A DNA stretch of 64,000 nt from Planctomycetota bacterium (lineage in GTDB: Bacteria; Planctomycetota; Phycisphaerae; Phycisphaerales; UBA1924): contig JBCBSM010000001.1 in NCBI GenBank assembly GCA_039819165.1, positions 1,798,001 to 1,862,000 on the forward strand, read 5' to 3'. Shown here piece by piece: positions 42,495 to 50,556 of the stretch (within the stretch, counting starts at the first letter, position 1; every line of letters begins with the position of its first letter). The notes under the pieces are model-generated. The model was not told the DNA's origin, made no database searches, and was given only the letters and a program-made list of their open reading frames with translations. The position numbers were made by a program, and so were the translations under genes.

Positions 42495-43577
42495 ATGCTC
42501 CGACGCCACCTTGCCATGCTCGCGTGCTCCCTCGCCGCGGGCTGCGCCGCCTGGGCCCAGGACGCGCCGCCAGCCGACCCGCCGTCGTTCCGTGTCATGA
42601 CCAAGGCCACGCCGCCCTTCGTGATCGAGGGTGCCGGCGGCGAGTTGAGCGGCCTAAGCGTCGACCTGTGGTCCCGCGTGGCCGCCGACCTGGGCGTGCA
42701 GACCGAGTGGGAACTCGCGCCGCTGGAGGACATGCTGGCGGCGGTGGAGGCGGGCGAGGCCGACGCAGCGATCTCGGCGATCACCATCAGCGCCGAGCGC
42801 GAGGCCAGCATGGACTTCTCGCACGCCTACTTCAGCTCCGGATTGGGCATCGCCGTGCCCGCCGAATCGTCGGGCATGGCCGGCCTGTGGGGCATCGTCG
42901 GGGCGTTCTTCTCGGTGGCATTCCTGCAGGCCGTCGCGGCCCTCGCGTTGGTGCTCTTCGTCAGCGGCGTGCTGATGTGGCTCTTCGAGCGACGCAGGAA
43001 CGCGGAGCAGTTCGGCGGCGGCGCTGCGGGGGTGGCCAACGGCTTCTGGTGGTCGGCCGTTACGATGACCACGGTGGGCTACGGCGACAAGGCGCCGGTG
43101 ACCCTGGGCGGGCGGCTGGTCGCGCTGGTCTGGATGTTCGCGAGCATCATCGTGATCGCGGCCTTCACCGGCGGCATCGCCAGCGCCATCACCGTCGGCG
43201 CACTCGAGGGCAAGGTGCAGGGGCCCGAGGACCTGCCGGGCGCCCGCGTCGCCGCCCCCGCCGGCACCACGGCAACCGGCTACCTCGCCCGCAACGGCGT
43301 GCCCACCACCACCACCGACAACATCGAGGATGCGATGGCGCTGCTGGCCGACGGGCAGGTCGACGCCGTCGTGCACGACGCGCCCGTGCTGCGGCACCTC
43401 GCCCGCACCGACCGCGACGGCGTGGTGCGGGTGCTCGAGGCGACCTTCCAGCCCCAGAACTACGGCATCGCGCTGCCCACGGGCAGTCCGCTCCGCGAGC
43501 GGATCAACCGGGCGATCCTGGCCGAAACCAGCTCGCTGGAGTGGCAGGAGACGGTGCGGCGGTACCTGGGTCGCTAG
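42495..43577 (+). CDS. GluR0-like ligand-gated potassium channel
   Basis: A 360-residue protein with a signal peptide, then a split periplasmic ligand-binding domain interrupted by a channel. S1 runs about residues 30-125 (FRVMTKATPPFVIEG, SAITISAEREASMDFS). Then come a membrane segment (about 130-160), a pore loop with the potassium filter TTVGYGD (about residue 193), and a second membrane segment. S2 (about 235-360) contains ARVAAPAGTTATGYL. This is the layout of bacterial ionotropic glutamate receptors such as GluR0. The ligand is likely an amino acid. It begins 15 bases after the MoeB-like gene. Its stop TAG lies in repeat copy 2. Confidence 0.9.
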   Translation: MLRRHLAMLACSLAAGCAAWAQDAPPADPPSFRVMTKATPPFVIEGAGGELSGLSVDLWSRVAADLGVQTEWELAPLEDMLAAVEAGEADAAISAITISAEREASMDFSHAYFSSGLGIAVPAESSGMAGLWGIVGAFFSVAFLQAVAALALVLFVSGVLMWLFERRRNAEQFGGGAAGVANGFWWSAVTMTTVGYGDKAPVTLGGRLVALVWMFASIIVIAAFTGGIASAITVGALEGKVQGPEDLPGARVAAPAGTTATGYLARNGVPTTTTDNIEDAMALLADGQVDAVVHDAPVLRHLARTDRDGVVRVLEATFQPQNYGIALPTGSPLRERINRAILAETSSLEWQETVRRYLGR

Positions 43578-43700
43578 AGCATGCTTGATCGCTCCGTAGC
43601 GGCCTCCGGCCGCGACGCTCGCTTCATGACGGCCTCGCCGGAGTGAATCCGGCGGGCCTAAACGGACGCACACGCGACACCCGGATCGAGCATGCTCTAG
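43574..43700 (+). repeat. 127-bp interspersed repeat, copy 2, most intact
   Basis: The ends are near-perfect inverted repeats: CTAGAGCATGCTTGATC at the left and GATCGAGCATGCTCTAG at the right, differing at one of 17 positions when aligned. Inner hairpins are GCGGCC-TCC-GGCCGC and CGCCGGA-GTGAA-TCCGGCG. The left CTAG holds the stop of the plus-strand channel gene and the right CTAG holds the stop of the minus-strand zinc-ribbon gene. The form resembles a miniature inverted-repeat element; no transposase is nearby. Confidence 0.88.
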
Positions 43701-44338
43701 CCAGCCCCGCACTCCGGGCAGCGCACGACCGCCTCGCCCAGCTCGTAGTTGCACGCGACGCACAGCCCGCGCTTCCGCCGGCGGGCGATGCGACGCCAGC
43801 GGAGGGTGGTCCAGGGCAGGAAGACCAGCGCCGCGTAGAACGCGGTGTTGGCGAACAGGCCGGGCCAGTAGGGCAGGATCGGCATCGCGTAGATTCGCTT
43901 GTTGAGCGCCACATAGAGCAATCCAAACTCGCGGCACGCTGCCGAGTCGCGGCGTTCGATGTCCCCGGCCCACATGGCGCCGGGCAGCGGCCAACCGAAG
44001 CCAGCAACTCCGAACGCCACAACGCCGGGGTCGTCCTGCCACCTCCCGAGGGGGCCAGGAAGCGACTGGACTAGGCGGACGGGCTGCGGCTCGACGTCAC
44101 TATCAGGCCGCTCTACTGCCCAGAAGGCCCATGCCACTCCTAGCGCGTCCCTTAAAAGATAAACCTCGTAGCGCTGGCCGCGAGACTCGTAGTCCCGAGG
44201 ACCGCTGCGATGCCCCCGCAGGTCTAGTCGATGTGTGAGCAAGACAGCAGCCGGCACGCTGGCCACCGCCAGCAGCGCACCCACCTGAACGCTCGCCAGG
44301 CCCACCCGCCAGTGCCAGATCCGCGGCTGCCGCGCCAT
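43697..44338 (-). CDS. Membrane protein with C-terminal zinc ribbon
   Basis: A 213-residue protein: a membrane segment at about residues 12-33, a periplasmic middle of about 110 residues without known domain, a second hydrophobic segment (LFANTAFYAALVFLPWTTL, about 160-178), a basic stretch and the tail LCVACNYELGEAVVRCPECG. It shares the CxxC...CPxCG tail and two-segment plan with the gene at 20961. The function of this planctomycete-type family is unknown. Base composition of part of the gene is lower in GC (34 of 60 at 44101-44160) than its surroundings. Its stop codon is supplied by the right end of repeat copy 2. Confidence 0.65.
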   Translation of the reverse strand: MARQPRIWHWRVGLASVQVGALLAVASVPAAVLLTHRLDLRGHRSGPRDYESRGQRYEVYLLRDALGVAWAFWAVERPDSDVEPQPVRLVQSLPGPLGRWQDDPGVVAFGVAGFGWPLPGAMWAGDIERRDSAACREFGLLYVALNKRIYAMPILPYWPGLFANTAFYAALVFLPWTTLRWRRIARRRKRGLCVACNYELGEAVVRCPECGAG

Positions 44339-44444
44339 CCCCCGCCCCTTCGCGTTCCGGTGGACCCCCGGTGGATCCCACTGCCCGCACGCCCGATCTC
44401 CTACCCTACGGAACCCGCGCACCGGCGGGCCCCAAGGAGGCGCC

Positions 44445-45914
44445 ATGACCCAGGTGGATTCCAAACAAACCGGCTTCGAGCACCTCCACGGCTCCCTGGC
44501 GGGCCACGCCCTCCGCGAGGATCCGGCGGTGCTGGCGGCCATCGACGCCATCGTCGAGCGGACGCGGGCCCACGCCGAGGGCATCACCGACGTGCGGCCG
44601 CCCTCGGGCGAGGCGGCGGCCTCCTTCGACGACCTCGTCCGGCGGGCCGAGGCGATGAAGGGCCGCCCGCTGCTGTACAAGTACGTCGGCAGCGGCCTGG
44701 GCAACGGCGCCCTCGTCGAGCTGGCCGACGGCAGCGTGAAGTGGGACATGATCGGCGGCATCGGCGTGCACTTCTTCGGGCACAGCCACCCCGAGCTGGT
44801 GCGGGCCCAGGCCGTCGCGGCCCTCGACGACACCGCCAAGTCGGGCAACCTGATGTCCAACTTCGAGGCCTACCGCTTCGGCGAGACGCTGCTGGAGTAC
44901 GCCGGCCGCAACAGCAAGCTCAGCGAGGCCTTCATCACCACGTCGGGCGCGATGGCCAACGAGAGCGCCCTGAAGGTGTGCTACCAGAAGCACTTCCCCG
45001 CCTCCCGCGTCATCGCCTTCAAGCACTGCTTCATGGGCCGCAGCGTGACGATGGCCCAGATCGGCGATTCGGCCGGGGGCCGCGAGGGCCTGCCGCTATC
45101 CACCCAGGTCGACTACATGCCCTTCTGGAACGACGTGGCGGCCGAGAAGGTGGGCGGAAAGACCGCGTTCATCGACCACTGCAAGTGGCGGCTGCAGCAG
45201 TTCATCGACCGCTACCCGAGGATGCACGCCTGCTTCATCTTCGAGCTGGTGCAGGGCGAGGGCGGGTTCAATACCGCGCCCCGGGAGTTCTTCGTCGAGC
45301 TCATGGACATGTGCAAGGCGAGCGGCATCGCCGTGTGGGACGACGAGATCCAGACCTTCGGCCGCACGCGGAACATGTTCGCCTACGAGACCTACGACCT
45401 GGGCGAGTACGTCGACGTCTTCTGCGTGGGCAAGATGACCCAGGCCTGCGCCACGCTGTGGACCGACGAGTACAAGCCCAAGCCCGGCCTGCTCAGCGGC
45501 ACGTTCACCGGCAGCGGTACGGACTTCACCGTGGGCACCCGCATCCTCGAGATGCTGGGCGAGGGCGACTACTACGGCAACGACGGCCGCATCGCGCAGC
45601 ACCACGCCGCCTTCCGCGAGCAGGTGCAAGCGCTCATGGGCCGCCACCCCGAGTGGTTCCCCGAGGCGCTGTTCACCAGCGAGCTCGTCGGCGGCGAGGG
45701 CGGCATGATGCGCTTCACGCCCTTCGGCGGCGAAAAGGCCAAGATCGCCGCCGCCTGCAAGGCCTGCTTCGAGGAGGGCGTCATCCTCTTCTGGTGCGGC
45801 CACGGCCCCTACCACGTCCGCATGCTGCCGCCGCTGGGCGTGATGGACCTCGCGGACTGGCCGCGGGTGTTCGGGGTGGTGGAGCGGGCGCTGGCGAAGG
45901 TTGCCGCCTCTTAG
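44445..45914 (+). CDS. Class III PLP-dependent aminotransferase, probable AstC-like role
   Basis: A 489-residue fold-type I aminotransferase. Visible are TTSGAMANESALKVCYQKHF (cofactor phosphate site), WDDEIQTFGRTRNMFAYE with the PLP-ring Asp, and the Schiff-base Lys in VFCVGKMTQACATL. The KMTQ form is closer to lysine 6-aminotransferases than to classical ArgD/AstC. Its place directly before astA and astD suggests it does the succinylornithine (or ornithine) aminotransfer step of arginine breakdown. AAGGAGG lies just before the ATG. If the operon reading is wrong, it may be a lysine or 4-aminobutyrate aminotransferase. Confidence 0.83.
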   Translation: MTQVDSKQTGFEHLHGSLAGHALREDPAVLAAIDAIVERTRAHAEGITDVRPPSGEAAASFDDLVRRAEAMKGRPLLYKYVGSGLGNGALVELADGSVKWDMIGGIGVHFFGHSHPELVRAQAVAALDDTAKSGNLMSNFEAYRFGETLLEYAGRNSKLSEAFITTSGAMANESALKVCYQKHFPASRVIAFKHCFMGRSVTMAQIGDSAGGREGLPLSTQVDYMPFWNDVAAEKVGGKTAFIDHCKWRLQQFIDRYPRMHACFIFELVQGEGGFNTAPREFFVELMDMCKASGIAVWDDEIQTFGRTRNMFAYETYDLGEYVDVFCVGKMTQACATLWTDEYKPKPGLLSGTFTGSGTDFTVGTRILEMLGEGDYYGNDGRIAQHHAAFREQVQALMGRHPEWFPEALFTSELVGGEGGMMRFTPFGGEKAKIAAACKACFEEGVILFWCGHGPYHVRMLPPLGVMDLADWPRVFGVVERALAKVAAS

Positions 45915-45936
45915 GTCCGTCGAAGAGCGAGTCCGA

Positions 45937-47184
45937 ATGTACATCATCCGCCGTGCCAAGATCGAAGACGCCGACACGCTGCTGAAGCTGGCGAAGATGG
46001 TGCACTTCATCAACCTGCCGCCCGACAAGGAGATCATCACCGAGAAGATCCTCCGCAGCCGGGATTGCTTCAAGCACGTCGGCCGCGGGCTGCCGCCGCA
46101 GCAAAAGGACTCCCGCCGCCGCTCGCACGGCCTCCGCGAGACCATGAACGAGAGCGAGCTGTTCGCCTTCGTCGTGGAGGACGTCGAGACCGGCGCGGTG
46201 CTGGGCAGCAGCCAGCTGGTGGCCTCCATGGGCGGACCTGGCAACCCCAACGTGGGCTTCAAGATCAGCGAGCGGAAGTTCTTCAGCCAGAGCCTGCACA
46301 CGGGCGTGACGCACATGGTCGCCACGCTGCACCTCGACGAGAGCGGGCCGACCGAGATCGGCGGGCTGATCCTCCAGCCGGCGTACCGCGCGCACAAGGC
46401 CAAGCTGGGGCGATTCCTCAGCTTCGTGCGGTTCCATTTCATCGGGCTGCACCGCGCGCACTTCGCCGACCACGTGCTGGCCGAGATGATGGCGCCGCTG
46501 ACCAGCGACGGCGACAACCGCTTCTGGGATGCGCTGGGACGCCGGTTCATCAATCTGAGCTACGACGAGGCCGACCGCTTCTGCCAGTACAGCCGCGAGT
46601 TCATGTTCAGCCTGCTGCCGCGGGAGGACATCTACCTCACGCTGCTGGCGCCGCAGGCGCGGCAGGGCGTGGGGCAGGTTGGCCAGGACACCATCCCCGC
46701 ACGCAAGATGCTCGAGAAGCTGGGTTTCGAGTACAGGGGCGTGGTCGACCCCTTCGACGGCGGCCCCCACCTGCAGGCCGCCACCGACGACATCCCCCTC
46801 GTCCGCGCAACGCGGACGGTCGAGCTCGGCAAGCCCGTCGCCGCCAGCAGCTACAAGGGGCTGGCGATCCTCAGCGTGCTCGACGGCGAGGGCGAGTTCG
46901 TCGCGGTCCAGACGCCCCTAGCCGAACGCGGCGGCACCGTCCGCATCCCGCGGCAGATGATGGAGGCCCTGGGCGTGGGCATCGGCGACCGCGTGGCCTG
47001 CACCCTCATCGATCCGATGCCCAAGCTCGCGGAACCGGGCGACAACGGCGCAGCCACCTCGCCCGAGCGACGACGGTCCACCAAGAAGCCGGCCGCCAAG
47101 AAGGCCACCGCCACGAAGAACAACACCAAGACCAGATCCAGGAAGACCAGCAAGAAGCCCTCGCGGAGGAAGACCACCGGATGA
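45937..47184 (+). CDS. astA: Arginine N-succinyltransferase with a basic C-terminal tail
   Basis: A 415-residue AstA, which transfers succinyl from succinyl-CoA to arginine in the first step of the AST pathway. The GNAT-like N-terminus (MYIIRRAKIEDADTLLKLAK), FKISERKFFSQSLHTGV, the LILQPAYRAHKAKLGRFLSF block and AGVGQ-type LLAPQARQGVGQVGQDTIPA match the family. Beyond the usual end (about residue 345 in E. coli) the protein continues into a Lys/Arg/Thr-rich tail of about 45 residues (STKKPAAKKATATKN...), like histone H1. The ATG at 45937 follows GAAGAG. Its stop overlaps the astD start (ATGA). Confidence 0.88.
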   Translation: MYIIRRAKIEDADTLLKLAKMVHFINLPPDKEIITEKILRSRDCFKHVGRGLPPQQKDSRRRSHGLRETMNESELFAFVVEDVETGAVLGSSQLVASMGGPGNPNVGFKISERKFFSQSLHTGVTHMVATLHLDESGPTEIGGLILQPAYRAHKAKLGRFLSFVRFHFIGLHRAHFADHVLAEMMAPLTSDGDNRFWDALGRRFINLSYDEADRFCQYSREFMFSLLPREDIYLTLLAPQARQGVGQVGQDTIPARKMLEKLGFEYRGVVDPFDGGPHLQAATDDIPLVRATRTVELGKPVAASSYKGLAILSVLDGEGEFVAVQTPLAERGGTVRIPRQMMEALGVGIGDRVACTLIDPMPKLAEPGDNGAATSPERRRSTKKPAAKKATATKNNTKTRSRKTSKKPSRRKTTG

Positions 47185-48740
47185 CCACCGCCGCCCCAAG
47201 CGTGCTCGCCAACCCTCCTAGCGACCTCGTTGGCGGGGAGTACCGATCCATCGCCGGCGACGCCCTCGTCTCGTTCGATCCCGCCGAGCGGGACCGCGTG
47301 GTGTGGTCGGGCGCGCCGGCCCCGGCGCACGTGGACGATGCCGTCGCCGCCGCGCGTCGCGCGCTCCCCGAGTGGAGCCGGTGGGATGTCGAGCGCAGGG
47401 CCGAAGTCCTCCGCCGCTACCAGCAACTCGCCACGGAGCGAGCCGGCGACATCGCGCGGCTCATCAGCGAGGAGACCGGCAAGGCGCTCTGGGATTGCAC
47501 GGGCGAGGCCGCCGCCGTCGCGGGCAAGGTCGACATCACGCTCGAGGAGGGGCCGCACGCGGGCCGCCAGCGCGTCAGCGGCTTCAGCCTCGACCTGGGC
47601 GCCACCAAGGAGGGCCGCTGCTGGTTCCGCCCGCATGGCGTGATCGCGGTCATCGGGCCGTTCAACTTCCCCGCCCACCTGCCCAACGGCCACATCGTGC
47701 CCGCGCTGCTGACGGGCAACACCGTGGTGCTCAAGCCCAGCGACAAGACCCCCGCGACGGGCCAGCTCATCATCGAGCTGTTCCAGCAGGCCCTGGACGA
47801 CTGCGACGCGCCGAATGGCGTGGTGAACCTGGTGCAGGGCGGCGCCGACGTTGCCGCGCGACTCACCACGCACGACGCCATCGACGGCATCGCGTTCACG
47901 GGATCGTGGCCCGTGGGCCGCAAGATCCTCGGTGCCAACCTCGATCGTCCCGGCCGCATCGTGGCGCTGGAGATGGGCGGCAACAACGGCGTGCTCGTGC
48001 TGCCCGACGCCGACCTGCGGCAGGCCGCCATCGAGATCACCCGCGGCGCCTTCGTCACCACGGGCCAGCGGTGCACCTGCGGCCGCCGGCTGATCGTGCA
48101 CGAATCGGTCGCCCACACGCTCGTGCCGGCAATCCTCAAGGCCGCCAGCGCGCTCATCGTGGGGCCGCCCCGGGCCGAGCACCCGGTATTCATGGGCCCG
48201 ATCATCAATGACCAATCCCGCGACGCCGTCATCGCGGCCCAGAGCGGCATGGCCGATGCCGGCGGCGAGGTGCTGCTCCAGGCGACTTCGCACCCCACGC
48301 TGACCGACGGCTCGTACGTCACGCCCGGCGTGATCCGCGTCGATCGGTTCACGCCGACGGACGGGACGGACGCCGGCTGCGACGTCGAGGTCTTCGGGCC
48401 GCTGCTACGCATCTGCGTGGTGTCGTCCTACGAGGAGGGCATCGAGCAGGTGAACGCGACGCGCTACGGCCTAGCAGCGTCGATCTTCACCAAGGACGAG
48501 GCCCGCATCGCCGACTTCCTGCACGACGCCCGGGCCGGCTGCGTCAACCTGAACTGCGCCACGGCCGGCGCCAGCAGCAAGCTGCCCTTCGGCGGGCTTG
48601 GCTATAGCGGCAACCACCGGCCCGCCGGCGCCTTCGCGCTGGACTACACCGCCTATCCGGTTGCGGGCATGCTCGAACGCGGCGACGCCGCCACGGTCGC
48701 GCCGGGCATGGCCTTCGAGGACGGCTGGCTGCCGGCGTAG
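47181..48740 (+). CDS. astD: Succinylglutamate-semialdehyde dehydrogenase
   Basis: A 519-residue NAD(P)-dependent aldehyde dehydrogenase. It should oxidise N-succinylglutamate semialdehyde to N-succinylglutamate, the fourth AST step. IGPFNFPAHLPNGHIVPALL is the typical AstD block; VLKPSDKTPATGQLI, AFTGSWPVGRKI, the catalytic Glu in ALEMGGNN and the catalytic Cys in GQRCTCGRRL are all present. The start ATG overlaps the astA stop, so the two are translationally coupled. astB and astE are not in the window. Its stop TAG (48738-48740) falls in repeat copy 3. Confidence 0.92.
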   Translation: MTTAAPSVLANPPSDLVGGEYRSIAGDALVSFDPAERDRVVWSGAPAPAHVDDAVAAARRALPEWSRWDVERRAEVLRRYQQLATERAGDIARLISEETGKALWDCTGEAAAVAGKVDITLEEGPHAGRQRVSGFSLDLGATKEGRCWFRPHGVIAVIGPFNFPAHLPNGHIVPALLTGNTVVLKPSDKTPATGQLIIELFQQALDDCDAPNGVVNLVQGGADVAARLTTHDAIDGIAFTGSWPVGRKILGANLDRPGRIVALEMGGNNGVLVLPDADLRQAAIEITRGAFVTTGQRCTCGRRLIVHESVAHTLVPAILKAASALIVGPPRAEHPVFMGPIINDQSRDAVIAAQSGMADAGGEVLLQATSHPTLTDGSYVTPGVIRVDRFTPTDGTDAGCDVEVFGPLLRICVVSSYEEGIEQVNATRYGLAASIFTKDEARIADFLHDARAGCVNLNCATAGASSKLPFGGLGYSGNHRPAGAFALDYTAYPVAGMLERGDAATVAPGMAFEDGWLPA

Positions 48741-48863
48741 AGCATCCTTGAACGCTCCGTAGCGGCCTACCGGCCGCACACTCGCTCTGGTACGGCCGCG
48801 CTGGAGTAAATCCGGCGGGCCTGGACGAATGCACACGCTACGTCTGGATCGACACTACTCAAG
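48737..48863 (+). repeat. 127-bp interspersed repeat, copy 3, most diverged
   Basis: Starts GTAGAGCATCCTTGAACGCT and keeps the inner hairpin GCGGCC-TACC-GGCCGC and the core AAATCCGGCGGGCC. The second hairpin keeps pairing through a T-G wobble (CGCTGGA with TCCGGCG). The outer inverted repeats are decayed and the right end lacks CTAG. It follows astD and precedes the end of the minus-strand gene at 48880. Confidence 0.8.
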
Positions 48864-48879
48864 ATCGAGCGAATCGCAC

Positions 48880-49479
48880 TCACGCCGGCTTCTGCCGCAG
48901 CGCCAGGATGAGCTCGATCGTGCCGACCTGCTGGTCCAGCTCGCGGGCGATCTCCAGCGGCGACCTGCCTCGGTCGGCCAGGGCGTAGACGTCCTCGCGG
49001 AGCGGGTCGGCCGACGCGGCGTCCTCCGCATCGCCGGACGATGCCTCCGGTCCGTCGGCGGACCACGAGGCCTCGGCACGCTGCGGATGCGGGACGGGAT
49101 GGGCATCGAGACTGCCAAGCGGCCGCACGCTCGAACCGAGCCGCGCCTCCAGCTGCTGGATCCGCTCGTCGGCCTGCTCGAGCAGCACCTCGAGCCTGTC
49201 GGCGCGGTTCTCCAGCCGGGCGGCGAGGTCGGCCACGATCGCCGCCATCTCGCCGGCCCGCTCGGATTCCTGGGCGCGAGCGTCGACGTACTCCCGCATC
49301 TGGTGCACGGGGCTCTCGTCCTCGCCCCGCCGCCGCCGCTTCCATTGCAGCCGCATCATGACCCACACCAGGATCGCGATGCCCGCGGCGATGAGCAGCC
49401 ATTGCATCCGCGAGCCATCCAGCACCTCGGTGGGCGCGGCGGCGGCGGGATCGGCGATGTCCTGCAACGCGAGGAGCAT
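48880..49479 (-). CDS. Single-pass membrane protein with coiled coil and HTH-like tail
   Basis: About 199 residues. A membrane segment (MQWLLIAAGIAILVWVMMRL, about residues 25-44) is followed by a basic patch, a coiled coil of about 60 residues (MAAIVADLAARLENRADRLE) and a linker. A DUF2802-like tail with HTH character (YALADRGRSPLEIARELDQQ) ends the protein. Proteins of this kind occur near motility or chromosome genes, but nothing here tells its role. The start is uncertain: ATG 49479 lies in a palindrome shared with tilS, and ATG 49407, directly before the membrane segment, is plausible. Confidence 0.62.
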   Translation of the reverse strand: MLLALQDIADPAAAAPTEVLDGSRMQWLLIAAGIAILVWVMMRLQWKRRRRGEDESPVHQMREYVDARAQESERAGEMAAIVADLAARLENRADRLEVLLEQADERIQQLEARLGSSVRPLGSLDAHPVPHPQRAEASWSADGPEASSGDAEDAASADPLREDVYALADRGRSPLEIARELDQQVGTIELILALRQKPA

Positions 49480-49485
49480 GCTCCT
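49472..49485. promoter_or_regulatory. Palindrome with Shine-Dalgarno on both strands
   Basis: AGGAGCATGCTCCT is a perfect 14-base palindrome between two divergent starts. On the plus strand its AGGAG lies 9 bases before the tilS ATG at 49486. On the minus strand the mirror AGGAG is only one base from ATG 49479. It may be an operator, or just a ribosome site that reads the same both ways. Confidence 0.4.
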
Positions 49486-50556
49486 ATGTCGGCCGATGCA
49501 GCCCGGATCCATTCGTTACGATCGGCCGTGGGACACGCGGACCGGGCAGACCACGCCGAGCAACCCGACGCACGGGCGGCCAGCCGCGCGATCGTGCGGT
49601 CCTGGCGGGAGCTTACCGGCGGCTCAAGCGTCGACGACGCCGACCGCCCGACGCTGCTTGCGGTCTCGGGCGGCGCGGATTCCTCGGCCCTCGCGCTCGC
49701 GCTCGGCCGCACGCGGGGCGTGCGGAGCATCGGGCACGTCGTGCACGACATGCGGCCGAGGCAGGACGCCGAGGCCGACCGCCGGCTCGTCGAGGCGCTG
49801 GGGCGCGTGCTGGACCTGCCCGTCCGCGTGGCGTACGCGGACGCGGGCAACTCGGAGGCCGCCGCCCGTACGGCGCGATACGGGGCGCTCGCACGCCTCG
49901 CCCGGAACGCTGAATGCCGCTACGTCGCCGTCGCGCACCAGGCCGACGATGTGCTCGAGACCATGCTGGCCAACCTCATCCGCGGTGCGGGCCCCCGCGG
50001 GCTGCGGGGGCCCGCACCGCGGCGTGCGATCGGCGACGGCGTGACGCTCGTGCGGCCCATGCTGGGCGTCGGCCGCGCCGAGGCCGAGGCGATCTGCCGC
50101 CATGCGTGCTGGACCTGGGCGTACGACGCGACCAACGACGACCCAACCCGGCTGCGAGCGGCGCTGCGGGCCGAGGTCACGCCCGTACTCGAGCGGTTGC
50201 GGCCGGGCGCCTCGCGCCGGGCCGCCCGGGCGGCCCGGGCCATCCGCGAGGCCGCCCGCGTCGTGCGGGACGCCGTCAACGAGGCCTGGCCCCGCGTCGC
50301 AATGCGGACGCCAAGCGGGCTGGAACTTGCGCAGCCGCCGATGGTCGACCTGCCGCCCGCCGTCCGCGAGGGACTGCTCCGCCGCGCCATCGACGAGGTC
50401 GCGGGCCGGGGGCACGACCGCCTCTCCGCCGCCACCGCCCGTTCGCTGTCGGCCTGGCTGGTGGACGGCCGCGGCGTGCGTACGGTGGCGGGCCTGCGCC
50501 TCGAGCACCGGGGCGGCACCATCGCCATCACGCCAGCGCCCCGGGAGGACGCATGA
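49486..50556 (+). CDS. tilS: tRNA(Ile)-lysidine synthase
   Basis: A 356-residue PP-loop ATPase that joins lysine to C34 of the CAU anticodon tRNA(Ile), so that it reads AUA. The PP-loop is LAVSGGADSSALALAL (about residues 60-75), followed by HVVHDMRPRQDAEADRRLVE and the VAVAHQADDVLETMLANLIR block with the family HxxDD. YDATNDDPTRLRAALR is also typical. C-terminal TilS domains are short. ATG 49486 has GAGGAG 9 bases upstream. The stop overlaps the next start (ATGA). Confidence 0.92.
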   Translation: MSADAARIHSLRSAVGHADRADHAEQPDARAASRAIVRSWRELTGGSSVDDADRPTLLAVSGGADSSALALALGRTRGVRSIGHVVHDMRPRQDAEADRRLVEALGRVLDLPVRVAYADAGNSEAAARTARYGALARLARNAECRYVAVAHQADDVLETMLANLIRGAGPRGLRGPAPRRAIGDGVTLVRPMLGVGRAEAEAICRHACWTWAYDATNDDPTRLRAALRAEVTPVLERLRPGASRRAARAARAIREAARVVRDAVNEAWPRVAMRTPSGLELAQPPMVDLPPAVREGLLRRAIDEVAGRGHDRLSAATARSLSAWLVDGRGVRTVAGLRLEHRGGTIAITPAPREDA

